Counted from the stretch's first letter, positions 1-8,092 are shown. The stretch is DNA of 64,000 bases from Sphingomonas phyllosphaerae 5.2 (GCF_000419605.1 NZ_ATTI01000001.1:2638501-2702500); one strand, 5' to 3'. Numbers and translations: made by a program. Notes: generated by a model not told the origin, from the letters alone.

Positions 1-425
1 CCGACGATCGCCACCGTTTGCCCCGGCAGCACGTCGGCGCGGCGGAAGATGTTCATCGCACATGCCAGCGGCTCGCCTGGAAACGCCTGTCCGTCCAGCG
101 CGGCGGGCAAGCGCACCAGCTGGTCGACCGTCGCCACGTCATATGGCGCAAATCCGCGTTCCGACATCATCGTCACCCGTTCGCCGGCCGCGACGTCGCT
201 CACGCCCTCGCCCAGCGCGTCGACCACGCCCCAGCCCTCATGCCCCATCCCGCCGGGCGCGCCGGGATAGGTCGACCACGGCTGCCCCTCCCATGGCTCG
301 ATGTTCGACGCACATACGCCGCATCCCTCCAGCCGCACCCGCACCTCACCCGGTCCGGGTTGCGGCACGGGGGCATCCTGCATCTCGAAACGTCCCGGCC
401 CCACCAGCACCGCCGCGCGCATCAT
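1..425 (-). CDS. Zinc-dependent alcohol dehydrogenase-like oxidoreductase (3' part beyond window)
   Basis: The reading frame opens with two Met codons (425 or 422) and runs off the left edge, so only about 141 N-terminal residues are seen. They form the GroES-like half of a medium-chain dehydrogenase. A Cys in GCGVCASN near residue 37 and the GHEGWG motif near residue 63 match the catalytic zinc site, and the visible part ends at the start of the Rossmann domain (GQTVAIVG). The family oxidises alcohols or reduces aldehydes with NAD(P). The gene lies beside a carbohydrate cluster, so a polyol or sugar substrate is possible, but that is inference. It is divergent from the DUF1003 gene with only 35 nt between them. 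Confidence 0.8.
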   Translation of the reverse strand, partial: MMRAAVLVGPGRFEMQDAPVPQPGPGEVRVRLEGCGVCASNIEPWEGQPWSTYPGAPGGMGHEGWGVVDALGEGVSDVAAGERVTMMSERGFAPYDVATVDQLVRLPAALDGQAFPGEPLACAMNIFRRADVLPGQTVAIV

Positions 426-460
426 GCTTCCATTTTCCTGGTCCAAGCGTTTGACTTTCC

Positions 461-970
461 ATGAATGATTCTACCGACCTCAACGGCGCGCTGGCCGCCA
501 ACATCGATCGGCTGACCGATCGGCAACGCCGCGTGGAGGCCGAAGCGCCCTGGTCGGAACGGCTGGCCGGCCGCATCACCGCCTTCACCGGGTCGATGCT
601 GTTCGTCCTGCTGCATCTGTGCTTCTTCGGCGGCTGGATCGTCTGGAACCTGTGGCTCGCGCCGAAGTTCGATCCGACGTTCGTGGTGCTGGCGATGATC
701 GCGTCGGTGGAGGCGATCTTCCTCTCCACCTTCGTCCTCATCAGCCAGAATCGCATGGCGGCGCAGGCGCAGGCCCGTGCCGATCTCGACCTGCACATCA
801 ACCTGCTGGCCGAACACGAACTCTCCCGCCTGACCACCCTGGTCCGCCGTATCGCCGAGCGGCTCGACGTCGAGCCGCCCGCCGACCTGGCCGAAATCGA
901 GCAGGACGTCCGTGCCGAGGATGTGCTGGACACCCTCGATCAGGTCACGCCGCGACAATCTGCGGGGTGA
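461..970 (+). CDS. DUF1003 family membrane protein
   Basis: This 169-residue protein has a charged N-terminal region, two membrane segments (about residues 42-64 and 72-93) separated by a short loop containing APKFDP, and a soluble acidic helical tail. The FxLLHLxxFxxWIxWN pattern and the short two-helix layout are typical of DUF1003, an inner-membrane family of unknown function. The 3' end overlaps the convergent hydrolase gene by 26 nt. Nothing in the sequence shows a link to the glycan genes other than position. Confidence 0.8.
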   Translation: MNDSTDLNGALAANIDRLTDRQRRVEAEAPWSERLAGRITAFTGSMLFVLLHLCFFGGWIVWNLWLAPKFDPTFVVLAMIASVEAIFLSTFVLISQNRMAAQAQARADLDLHINLLAEHELSRLTTLVRRIAERLDVEPPADLAEIEQDVRAEDVLDTLDQVTPRQSAG

Positions 971-1877
971 CCGCCTTCGGCGCGGCGGTGGCCGGCGCGT
1001 AACGGTCGATCATCCACGCACAGAAATCCGCGAACGCCTGCGGGTCGCGCGCCGCGCTGCTGTGATGCGGCTGGATGCCGAGATGCTCGGGCGTGAAGCA
1101 AAACGTCACCGTGGTGTCGAACTCGGCCAGCGCTTCCATCTGCCGGTCGAACCAGTCGATCGCGTCGGGACGGAAGCTGTCGGCCCAGCTCAGCCCGGTG
1201 CGCAACTTCTTCGTCCCCAGCCGGCGCATCCACTTGACCGCATCGTCCAGCCGCGGGTCCTGATAATGGAACCACTGCATCAGCCCCATCTCCGACGCGA
1301 CCTTGGCATAACTGTCGAGCGACGGCTTGGGCGTGCCGTCGGCGCGGATCAGCCCCATGTAGAAATGCCGGTAATAGCTCGATCCCTCCGCCTCGCGGTG
1401 GCGGGTGGTCGCGCCCCATTCCTGCGGCAGGTCGAACAGCGAATACCAGTAGATGCGCGGCACGCGACCGATCAGCAGCTCGGCGGTCTTCTCGACGCCG
1501 AACACCTGCACCTCCTCGGCCCCGAACGATCCGACGCCCACCTCGGTCACCCACACCGGCTTGTCCGTCACCGCCTCGATCTCGGCGATCTTGGCGGGCC
1601 AGTCGTGGATGCTCCACAGGTTCCAGTCCAGCGGGAAGCCGTGCACCGCGATCACGTCGACCGCGTCGAGGCAGCCGTGCCCCTCCAGCCTTTTCACCCA
1701 CAGCGGATCGATCGGCGACATGCCGCCCAGCACGCGCGTGACGTTCGGGTTGACCGCCGCGATCGACGCGCCAGCGCGCGACACCATGTCGGCGAACAGC
1801 GACCAGTCGGGGTCGACCTCCGGATCCCAATGCGACTTGTTGTTGGGCTCGTTCCAGATCATCGCCGCTTCGATCAC
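945..1877 (-). CDS. Circularly permuted beta-xylosidase-like glycosidase (clan A type barrel)
   Basis: The protein has 310 residues from a GTG start that overlaps the methyltransferase stop as GTGA; an in-frame ATG lies five codons further in. It begins directly with the acid/base motif WNEPNN (Glu10) and carries the nucleophile motif WVTEVG (Glu112) and a W-Y-S-L-F-D strand near residue 145. Segments in the middle (GLIRADGTPKPSL, about residues 175-187) look like the usual C-terminus of GH39/GH5-type barrels. The last 90 residues (KLRTGLSW, CFTPEHLG, FADFCAWMIDRY) look like the segment that normally comes before WNEPN. I therefore read it as a complete but circularly permuted barrel. No signal peptide is visible, so it should act in the cytoplasm. 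Its substrate is unknown. Confidence 0.75.
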   Translation of the reverse strand: MIEAAMIWNEPNNKSHWDPEVDPDWSLFADMVSRAGASIAAVNPNVTRVLGGMSPIDPLWVKRLEGHGCLDAVDVIAVHGFPLDWNLWSIHDWPAKIAEIEAVTDKPVWVTEVGVGSFGAEEVQVFGVEKTAELLIGRVPRIYWYSLFDLPQEWGATTRHREAEGSSYYRHFYMGLIRADGTPKPSLDSYAKVASEMGLMQWFHYQDPRLDDAVKWMRRLGTKKLRTGLSWADSFRPDAIDWFDRQMEALAEFDTTVTFCFTPEHLGIQPHHSSAARDPQAFADFCAWMIDRYAPATAAPKAVTPQIVAA

Positions 1878-2665
1878 GCGCGCATTCCCCCCGTGGATGG
1901 ATAGACCGCCGCTGGCCCGTGCTCTGCGAAGGGCACGTCGGCGATACGACAAAGATAGACGTCGTCCTGCGGATGCGCGGTCACCGTGAAGCCCGCGGCG
2001 CGCAGCATCGCCTCGGAACACGCGCGGTTCGGCGCCCACCAGTTGGTCCAGTCGCCCGAGAACTTCCGTTCGATGAAATGCATCTTGGGATATTCCGGCG
2101 CATTGAAATAGGCGGGCGGGGTCCACGTGCCGGGCACGTAGAACGGATGGTCCTCCGGCACCTCGGCATCTTCGGTCGATCCCTGCTGCATCGTCTGGAA
2201 CAGCATCATGTCGCCCGCGACATGCTCCCGGATCAGGTCCAGCGCCAGCAGCGGGTGTCGCAGATGGTAGAGCACCCCCATGAAGATCACGAGGTCGAAA
2301 CGCTCGCCAAGCTGCGCCACGTCGTAGACCGACAATTTGCGAAATTCGACGCTGTCTCCGAACCCGAGCGCCTCGCTCGCCAACCGCGCCTGCGCCAGAT
2401 ACCGTTCGTCCCAGTCGATCCCGACCACCCGCGCCGCGCCGCGCCGCTTCATCTCGACCGAGTAGAAGCCGGCGTTGCACCCGATGTCCAGGACCGTCTT
2501 GCCGGTCAGGTCGTCCGGCAGGCACCCGCCGAACTCGGCGAACTTGTTCGCGGGATAGTCGAGCAGGAAATGGTCTGGCGCCGTCTCGACCCCGCCCGGC
2601 AGGCGGATGTTATGAAACCACGGCGCGAGCCGTTCGACGCGCGCGCGCAACTCTTCCGCCATCAT
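1874..2665 (-). CDS. SAM-dependent methyltransferase, TIGR04290 (CmoB-like) family
   Basis: This 263-residue protein resembles the tRNA-uridine carboxymethyltransferase CmoB. It has an N-terminal segment with PWFHNI and an SAM-binding motif I, VLDIGCNAGFYS, near residue 56. An acidic motif II (VVGIDWDERYL) and a motif with MGVLYHLRHP near residue 129 follow, then a C-terminal region with WWAPN. As I recall, the TIGR04290 family sits next to glycosyltransferases in several bacteria, so the acceptor is more likely a glycan intermediate than tRNA; this is inference. It is the first gene of a two-gene minus-strand unit coupled to the permuted glycosidase. An EcfG-like promoter lies just upstream, predicting a leader of only about 17 nt. 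Confidence 0.8.
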   Translation of the reverse strand: MMAEELRARVERLAPWFHNIRLPGGVETAPDHFLLDYPANKFAEFGGCLPDDLTGKTVLDIGCNAGFYSVEMKRRGAARVVGIDWDERYLAQARLASEALGFGDSVEFRKLSVYDVAQLGERFDLVIFMGVLYHLRHPLLALDLIREHVAGDMMLFQTMQQGSTEDAEVPEDHPFYVPGTWTPPAYFNAPEYPKMHFIERKFSGDWTNWWAPNRACSEAMLRAAGFTVTAHPQDDVYLCRIADVPFAEHGPAAVYPSTGGMRA

Positions 2666-2688
2666 GCCCCCATGCTCATCGCAGCATC

Positions 2689-2713
2689 AACGATGCTTCG
2701 CCTGGCACGTTCC
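2689..2713 (-). promoter_or_regulatory. EcfG-type (general stress sigma) promoter of the methyltransferase
   Basis: Read on the minus strand, GGAAC (2713-2709) is followed after exactly 17 nt by GTT (2691-2689), with C before the GTT. This is the consensus GGAAC-N16/17-cGTT of EcfG sigma factors in alphaproteobacteria. The predicted start of transcription lies around 2682, directly ahead of the ATG at 2665. Confidence 0.6.
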
Positions 2714-2779
2714 ACGGCTATGATCTCGCTCAATATATTACCGGGAACCGCAGGCCGGGGGGCCGGCGTTTGCGCCGCG

Positions 2780-3691
2780 ATGAGCATTGCCGACTGGACA
2801 GACGCGATGCGCGCCGCGCGCTACGATACGGCGTGGTCGATCGAGCAGGAGACGCTGGCCGCGCGTGATCCTGCAACGCGCGACGATCCCGCCCGCCCCT
2901 ATCACGAACGCTGGGTGTGGGACGGCCGGACGTTCGACGACCGCGACGTACTCGTCCGCTGCTACCATGGCCTCGGCGACACGCTGCAATTCGCACGCTA
3001 CCTTCCTGCGCTCGCCGCCCGCGCGCGCTCGGTCGTGCTGGAGGCGCCCGCTCGCCTCCATGCCCTGCTTCACATCCCCGGCGTGGCGCTCGCCGCTTTC
3101 GATCCCGCGCATCCGCTGCCGCCGTCGCAGGTCGATATCGAGATCACCGAGCTCGCTTTCGCGCTGCGCATCGCGCCCGGTGATGTCGCCTCTTCCTATC
3201 TTTCCGTCGCGCCCGCTCCGCTCCGCGACGACACCATCGGCCTGTGCTGGCAGGCCGGTGACTGGGACACGAAGCGCTGGGTGCCGGAGGCGTTGCTGCT
3301 CCCGCTCGCTAGTGCCCACCACTGCCTCTCGCTGGTCAGCGCCCCCACCACGCTCCCGGTCCTCAACCCGGAGGGCTGCCCGTTCGACCTTCCCGCCACC
3401 GCCGCGCTGGTCGCCGGCTGCGCACTGGTCGTCACGGTCGACACGATGATCGCGCACCTTGCGGGCGCATTGGGCCGCCCGACGTGGCTGCTGCTCAAGA
3501 CCGAACCCGACTGGCGCTGGAATCCCGCACGGCGTGACAGCGACTGGTATCCCGACATCCGCCTTTATCCCCAGTCGACTCCCGGCGACTGGGCCGCCCC
3601 GCTCGCCGCCGTGGCGCGCGACCTTGCCACGTTCGAAGGAGACCTCAATGGCCAGCCTGCCCAGTCCCTCGGTGCCCGTCTCCTGGGGTGA
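2780..3691 (+). CDS. Glycosyltransferase family 9-like protein
   Basis: The chosen ATG gives 303 residues. The C-terminal half carries the sequence VVTVDTMIAHLAGALG followed by PTWLLL and PDWRWN near residues 220-250. This is the donor-binding signature of heptosyltransferase-like (GT9/GT41) enzymes, often found behind TPR repeats in larger proteins. Here no TPR region is present; the N-terminal half includes RCYHGLGDTLQFARYLP near residue 56, which matches the N-terminal Rossmann fold. The protein is probably a cytoplasmic sugar transferase. Its 3' end overlaps the DUF6165 gene by 44 nt, so the two are likely made together. Confidence 0.7.
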   Translation: MSIADWTDAMRAARYDTAWSIEQETLAARDPATRDDPARPYHERWVWDGRTFDDRDVLVRCYHGLGDTLQFARYLPALAARARSVVLEAPARLHALLHIPGVALAAFDPAHPLPPSQVDIEITELAFALRIAPGDVASSYLSVAPAPLRDDTIGLCWQAGDWDTKRWVPEALLLPLASAHHCLSLVSAPTTLPVLNPEGCPFDLPATAALVAGCALVVTVDTMIAHLAGALGRPTWLLLKTEPDWRWNPARRDSDWYPDIRLYPQSTPGDWAAPLAAVARDLATFEGDLNGQPAQSLGARLLG

Positions 3692-4046
3692 GTTGCTCGA
3701 CAAGATCACGATCCTGGAGATCAAGCAGCATCGCATCGCCCGCGCCGAGGCGCGCGCCAACGTCAGCCGCGAGCATTCGCTGCTGGCGCGCATCGGGGCG
3801 GGCGTGCTCGGCCGCGCGCCTGTCGCCGCGCTGTTCGGACGCCTGAAATCGGTCAACGAAGACCTGTGGGAGATCGAGGACGCGATCCGCCGGCAGGAAG
3901 CCGCGCGCACCTTCGGCGGCGAGTTCGTCCGTCTCGCCCGCGCGGTCTACGTCAAGAACGACGAACGCGCCGCGCTGAAGCGCGAGATCAACCTTGCGCT
4001 GGAATCCGACCTGATCGAGGAGAAGAGCTACGCCGACATCGCCTGA
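3648..4046 (+). CDS. DUF6165 family protein
   Basis: The ATG at 3648 is preceded by a good ribosome site (GAAGGAG) and gives 132 residues. The N-terminal motif VSWGELLDKITILEIK is diagnostic for DUF6165, a small mainly helical family of unknown function. No membrane segments or catalytic motifs are seen. The start lies inside the upstream GT9-like gene in another frame, indicating coupled translation. The family is usually found, in my recollection, beside glycosyltransferases, so a role as a partner or adaptor in glycan assembly is a reasonable guess only. Confidence 0.75.
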   Translation: MASLPSPSVPVSWGELLDKITILEIKQHRIARAEARANVSREHSLLARIGAGVLGRAPVAALFGRLKSVNEDLWEIEDAIRRQEAARTFGGEFVRLARAVYVKNDERAALKREINLALESDLIEEKSYADIA

Positions 4047-4078
4047 CGCATGAACCGTCACCGCCGACGGCAACTCGG

Positions 4079-4690
4079 TTATCCCCGTCGGAGGCCGTCA
4101 CCCCGGTCCAGCAGAGGCCGCTCGTTCAGCGACACCAACACCGCCCCCTTCCCTTCGAGCCGCAACGTCGTCACGGAGCCCGGATCGCACCCCAGCGAGA
4201 AGATGCGCGCCAGCGGTAGTCCAAGATAATGCGCCACCACCCCGCGGATCACGTCGCAATGCGACACGCACACCGTTACCCCGTCCCCCGCAGCGCTCAC
4301 GAACCCCACCGCACGCGCCACCGCCTCGGCCATCGTCTCGCCGCCGGGGCAACGCGCCTCGCCGCGCGCCTCGTTCCACCGCCGCCAATCGGGATCGTCC
4401 GCCAGCGCCTCGAACGACACGCCGGTGAAGCGCCCAAAGTCCACCTCGTCCAGCGCCGCGATCGTCTCCACGGCGATGCGGTGCGTCGCCGCCACCGCGG
4501 CTGCCGTCTGCTGCGTCCGGGTTCGGGGGCTCGCACACAGGCGCGTCACGGCCTGTCCCGCAAGATGCCGCGCCAGCGCCGCCGCTTCCGCATGACCCTG
4601 CGCATCGAGCGCGATCGCCGATCGCCCACTCAGTACGTGGCCGACTTCGCCATGGTGCCCGTGCCGGGCAAGCAGGACATAGCGACTCAT
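4079..4690 (-). CDS. Histidine phosphatase family protein
   Basis: The 203-residue protein has the phosphoglycerate mutase-like layout: catalytic LLARHGHH at residues 6-13, the second arginine in CASPRTRTQQTA near residue 54, a Glu in the middle region (ALDEVDFGRF) and the second catalytic His in VSHCDV near residue 143. Family members dephosphorylate sugars, alpha-ribazole phosphate or other small phosphates. No signal peptide is present. It converges on DUF6165 and is divergent from the epimerase operon across a 164-nt control region. A sugar phosphate of the glycan pathway is one possible substrate. Confidence 0.85.
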   Translation of the reverse strand: MSRYVLLARHGHHGEVGHVLSGRSAIALDAQGHAEAAALARHLAGQAVTRLCASPRTRTQQTAAAVAATHRIAVETIAALDEVDFGRFTGVSFEALADDPDWRRWNEARGEARCPGGETMAEAVARAVGFVSAAGDGVTVCVSHCDVIRGVVAHYLGLPLARIFSLGCDPGSVTTLRLEGKGAVLVSLNERPLLDRGDGLRRG

Positions 4691-4754
4691 CGCGACTGAC
4701 CTAGATCAATTGCTCGGAACATGTCGACAATATTACGTTCGGACAACAATTTAG

Positions 4755-4779
4755 GGAACAAGGGTAAGTAGAAGATGTT
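4755..4779 (+). promoter_or_regulatory. EcfG-type promoter of the epimerase-glycosyltransferase operon
   Basis: GGAAC at 4755-4759 is separated by 17 nt from GTT at 4777-4779, matching the EcfG consensus. The region is clearly AT-richer than the flanking genes. The same stretch forms an inverted repeat (GGAACAA 4755-4761 and TTGTTCC 4778-4784), which could also be a protein-binding site. Predicted transcription starts near 4786, leaving a leader of about 70 nt. Confidence 0.6.
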
Positions 4780-4818
4780 GTTCCTCCCGTAATCAACCAG
4801 CAATGCACGCGCGTGTCA

Positions 4819-4832
4819 TTGATCGAAATCAA
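4819..4832. promoter_or_regulatory. FNR/FixK-type box (TTGAT-N4-ATCAA)
   Basis: TTGATCGAAATCAA is a perfect match to the FNR/FixK palindrome. It lies downstream of the predicted EcfG start and just before the ribosome site of the epimerase gene. A regulator bound there would be expected to block rather than activate that transcript. It could be chance. Confidence 0.4.
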
Positions 4833-4841
4833 TCACGCTGC

Positions 4842-4848
4842 GGGAGGG
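4842..4848 (+). promoter_or_regulatory. Strong ribosome binding site selecting a TTG start
   Basis: GGGAGGG lies six nucleotides before TTG at 4855. An in-frame GTG at 4813 has no comparable site and would place 14 atypical residues before the GGAGFIG nucleotide motif. The TTG at 4855 is therefore the preferred start of the epimerase. Confidence 0.6.
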
Positions 4849-4854
4849 ACCAGC

Positions 4855-5967
4855 TTGGAAACCATTCTCATCACCGGCGGGGCCGGATTCATCGGCCGGT
4901 TCGTCGCCGATGAACTGCTGTCGCGTGGCAACAAGGTCCGCGTTCTCGACAGCCTGATCGAGCAGGTGCACGGCGATTGCGAGCGCCCGCCGCTCCTCAA
5001 CGACGAAGTCGAGCTGATCCGTGGCGACGTGCGCAACGGCGACGTCGTCTCCAAGGCGCTCGACGGCGTCGACAGCGTGATCCACCTCGCGGCAGAGGTT
5101 GGCGTCGGCCAGTCGATGTACGAGGTCGAGCGCTATACCTCCACCAACGACGTCGGCACCGCCGTCCTCTTCGAGAAGCTGATCGACAAGCCGGTGCGCC
5201 GCGTCGTCACCGCGTCGTCGATGTCGATCTACGGCGAGGGGCTGTACCGCGACGCCGACGGGAACATGGTGCAGGATGCCGAGCGCAAGGGCCTGCGCGA
5301 CGGCCTGAGCAACTGGGAGCCGGTCGACGCGCAGGGCCGCCCGCTCACCCCGGTCGCCACCCCGGAGTGGAAGCAGCCGAACCTCGCCTCGATCTACGCG
5401 CTCAACAAATATGTGCAGGAGCGCACCACCCACATCATGGCCGCCCCATACGGGATCGAGGGGGTCTGCCTGCGGCTGTTCAACGTCTATGGCCCCGGTC
5501 AGGCGCTTTCCAACCCCTACACCGGCGTGCTCGCGATCTTCGCGTCGCGGCTGCTCAACGGGCAGCAGCCGATGATCTTCGAGGATGGCGAGCAGCGCCG
5601 CGACTTCGTCCACGTCACCGACGTCGCGCGCGCCTTCGCCGATGCGCTGGTCCTGCCGCAGGCCGTCGGCGGCACCTTCAACATCGGTTCGGGGCATGAC
5701 CGCTCGGTGCGCGAGATCGCGACCGAACTGGCCGTCGCGATGGGCAAGAACGATCTCCAGCCGGAGATCGTCGGCAAGGCGCGGATCGGCGACATCCGCC
5801 ACTGCTTCTGCGACACCACGCTCGCGCAGGACCGGCTCGATTTCCGCGCCACGCAGGATTTCACCGCGGGGCTTGCCGAACTCGCCGAATGGGTCGCGCA
5901 GCAGACCGCCGAGGACAAGGTGGCCACGATGCGCGCCGAGCTCGAGCGGCGCGGACTGGTCGCATGA
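4855..5967 (+). CDS. NAD-dependent epimerase/dehydratase (extended SDR)
   Basis: From the TTG start the protein has 370 residues. It opens with the NAD-binding motif ITGGAGFIG, has SSMSIYGEG with the catalytic Ser/Thr region near residue 122, and the Tyr-x-x-x-Lys pair in YALNKYVQ near residue 182. LRLFNVYGPGQ and a YTGVLAIFASRLLNGQ segment follow, as in GalE/RfbB-type nucleotide-sugar enzymes. An insertion around residues 135-170 with many charged residues is longer than in GalE. It probably makes a modified nucleotide sugar in the cytoplasm. It heads a six-gene operon whose members overlap by 1-4 nt and is preceded by EcfG- and FNR-like sites. Confidence 0.85.
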   Translation: METILITGGAGFIGRFVADELLSRGNKVRVLDSLIEQVHGDCERPPLLNDEVELIRGDVRNGDVVSKALDGVDSVIHLAAEVGVGQSMYEVERYTSTNDVGTAVLFEKLIDKPVRRVVTASSMSIYGEGLYRDADGNMVQDAERKGLRDGLSNWEPVDAQGRPLTPVATPEWKQPNLASIYALNKYVQERTTHIMAAPYGIEGVCLRLFNVYGPGQALSNPYTGVLAIFASRLLNGQQPMIFEDGEQRRDFVHVTDVARAFADALVLPQAVGGTFNIGSGHDRSVREIATELAVAMGKNDLQPEIVGKARIGDIRHCFCDTTLAQDRLDFRATQDFTAGLAELAEWVAQQTAEDKVATMRAELERRGLVA

Positions 5968-7010
5968 CGGGAGCGGTGCTGGTCACCGGCGGCGCCGGCT
6001 TCATCGGGTCCAACCTGGCCGATCGGCTGGCGGGCGAAGGGCATGATGTCGTGGTCTACGACGCGCTCGCCCGCGCCGGCGTGGAGCGGAACCTCGAATG
6101 GCTCCGCCGCCGGCACGGCGCCCGGATCCGCTTCGTCCACGCCGACATCCGCGATGCCGCACGGCTCGCCGACGAAGTCGCGCAGGCCAGGGCAGTGTTC
6201 CACTTCGCGGCACAGGTCGCGGTGACGACCAGCCTCGATGATCCCGCCGACGATTTCACCACCAACATCACCGCCACGTTCCAGCTGCTGGAGGCGCTGC
6301 GCACGCGCGCACCGCAGGTGCCGCTGATCTTCGCCTCCACCAACAAGGTGTATGGCGATCTCGGCGACCTGGACTTCGCGCTGGAGGATGAAGCCTATCG
6401 CCCTGTCGACGCGCACGTCCGCGCGCATGGCATCGGCGAGGCGCGCCCGCTCGACTTCCACACGCCGTACGGCGTGTCGAAGGGCGCCGCCGACCAATAT
6501 GTCCTCGATTACGCGCGCAGCTTCGGGCTCAAGACCTGCGTCTTCCGCATGAGCTGCATCTATGGCCAGCGGCAGATGGGCACCGAGGATCAGGGCTGGG
6601 TCGCGCATTTCCTGATCCGCGCGCTGAACGGTGAGCCGATCACGCTCTACGGCGACGGCCATCAGGTTCGCGACGTGCTCGACGTCAAGGACGCGGTGAA
6701 CGCCTATGTCGCCGCGTGGCAGCGCATCGACGACGTCGCCGGCCGCGCCTTCAACCTTGGCGGCGGCCCGGCCAATGCCGTCAGCCTGCGGCAATTACTC
6801 GCGCATATTGCGACGCTCACCGGCCGCGTGGTCGATGTCCGCTATTCCGGCTGGCGCGCCGGCGATCAGCGCTATTTCGTCGCCGACGCGCGGGCTGCGC
6901 AGTCCGCACTGGCGCTCCCCGAGCGCCGTGACTGGCGTGAGGGCGTGGGAGCGCTCGCCGACTGGCTGGAACGCGAGCGCGCCGCACCGGCGATCGAGGC
7001 GGCTGCGTGA
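5964..7010 (+). CDS. SDR nucleotide-sugar epimerase, CDP-paratose 2-epimerase-like
   Basis: The ATG overlaps the previous stop as ATGA and gives 348 residues starting VLVTGGAGFIGSNL. The catalytic pair is in TPYGVSKGAADQY near residue 170. The following run RMSCIYGQRQMG with EDQGWVAHF near residues 195-216 is characteristic of the CDP-paratose/tyvelose 2-epimerase branch. The protein therefore probably epimerises C2 of a nucleotide-linked hexose. Together with the preceding SDR it would supply one or two unusual sugar donors to the downstream transferases. The exact sugar cannot be told from sequence. Confidence 0.8.
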   Translation: MTGAVLVTGGAGFIGSNLADRLAGEGHDVVVYDALARAGVERNLEWLRRRHGARIRFVHADIRDAARLADEVAQARAVFHFAAQVAVTTSLDDPADDFTTNITATFQLLEALRTRAPQVPLIFASTNKVYGDLGDLDFALEDEAYRPVDAHVRAHGIGEARPLDFHTPYGVSKGAADQYVLDYARSFGLKTCVFRMSCIYGQRQMGTEDQGWVAHFLIRALNGEPITLYGDGHQVRDVLDVKDAVNAYVAAWQRIDDVAGRAFNLGGGPANAVSLRQLLAHIATLTGRVVDVRYSGWRAGDQRYFVADARAAQSALALPERRDWREGVGALADWLERERAAPAIEAAA

Positions 7011-8092
7011 CACGACGGCTGGTGATGACCGCCGACGCGATCGGCGGCGTCTGGCAATATGCCATCGGCCTTGCCTCCGATCTCGTCCGCGCCGGCTGGT
7101 CGGTCGATCTCGCCACGCTCGGCCCGCCTCCGTCCGCGGCGCATCATGCGCAGGCCGAGGCGGCCGGCGTCACGTTGATCGACACCGCACTCCCGCTCGA
7201 CTGGCTTGCGACCGATGCCGCCGCAGTGGTCGCGGCTGCCGACGCGGTCGCCCGGATCGCACGCGCCCGCCGCGCCGATCTCGTCCAGCTCAACCAGCCC
7301 GCGCTCGCCATCGCGGAGTTCGCGATGCCTGTCGTCGCGGTTGTCCACAGCTGCGTCGCCAGCTGGTGGGATGCGGTCGAGACCGGCCCGTTGCCCCCCG
7401 GCCTCGCCTGGCAGCGTGACCTCACCGCGCGCGGCCTCGCCCGCGCCGACGCGATCGTCTGCCCGTCCCGCGCCTTCGCTGCCACCGTCCAGCGCCTTTA
7501 CGCATTGCCGGCCGCGCCGCACGCGATCCACAACGGCCGCGCGTTACCCGCGGCGATCGGCCCGCTCGGCGACCGCGCCTTTACCGCCGGCCGCTTGTGG
7601 GATCGCGCGAAGAACGTCGCCACGCTCGACCGCGCCGCCGCGCTGATGACGCTCCCGTTCGATGCCGCCGGTGCCGCGCACGGCCCGCATCACGAACGTG
7701 TCGAGCTCGCGCACCTCAACCTGCTCGGCCATCTGAACGACGATGCCGTCGCCGAACGTCTCGCCACGCGCCCGATCTTCGCGTCGGCGGCGCGCTACGA
7801 ACCGTTCGGTCTCGCCGTGCTCGAAGCCGCGCTGACCGGCTGCGCTTTGGTGCTCGCCGACATTCCCACTTTCCGCGAGTTATGGGACGGTGCCGCCACG
7901 TTCGTCGCCCCGGACGATGCCGCCGCTTTCGCTCATGCGATAACCGACCTCGCCGCCGATCCAGATCGCCGCATGGCCAGCGGGGCGCGCGCCCGCACCC
8001 GCGCACTCGACTATGCGCCAGCGCACGTCACGCGCGCCATGCTCGCCGTCTTCGAAAGCGCGCTCGGCAGTGGCGCACGGGTCGCCGCATGA
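7007..8092 (+). CDS. Glycosyltransferase family 4
   Basis: The GTG start overlaps the upstream stop (GTGA) and gives 361 residues. The N-terminal part starts with an acceptor-side GGVWQYAIGLASDLVRAG loop typical of GT-B enzymes. The C-terminal half has YEPFGLAVLEAALTGCALVLAD near residue 265, the E-x7-E donor-phosphate signature of GT4. No membrane segment is seen, so it is a soluble or peripheral cytoplasmic enzyme. It is the first of four consecutive transferases in the operon. Confidence 0.85.
   Translation: MTRRLVMTADAIGGVWQYAIGLASDLVRAGWSVDLATLGPPPSAAHHAQAEAAGVTLIDTALPLDWLATDAAAVVAAADAVARIARARRADLVQLNQPALAIAEFAMPVVAVVHSCVASWWDAVETGPLPPGLAWQRDLTARGLARADAIVCPSRAFAATVQRLYALPAAPHAIHNGRALPAAIGPLGDRAFTAGRLWDRAKNVATLDRAAALMTLPFDAAGAAHGPHHERVELAHLNLLGHLNDDAVAERLATRPIFASAARYEPFGLAVLEAALTGCALVLADIPTFRELWDGAATFVAPDDAAAFAHAITDLAADPDRRMASGARARTRALDYAPAHVTRAMLAVFESALGSGARVAA

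Noticed and set aside
2744..2770. GGAAC followed by GTT upstream of the GT9-like gene
   Set aside because: The spacing is 19 nt, outside the 16-17 nt accepted for EcfG promoters.
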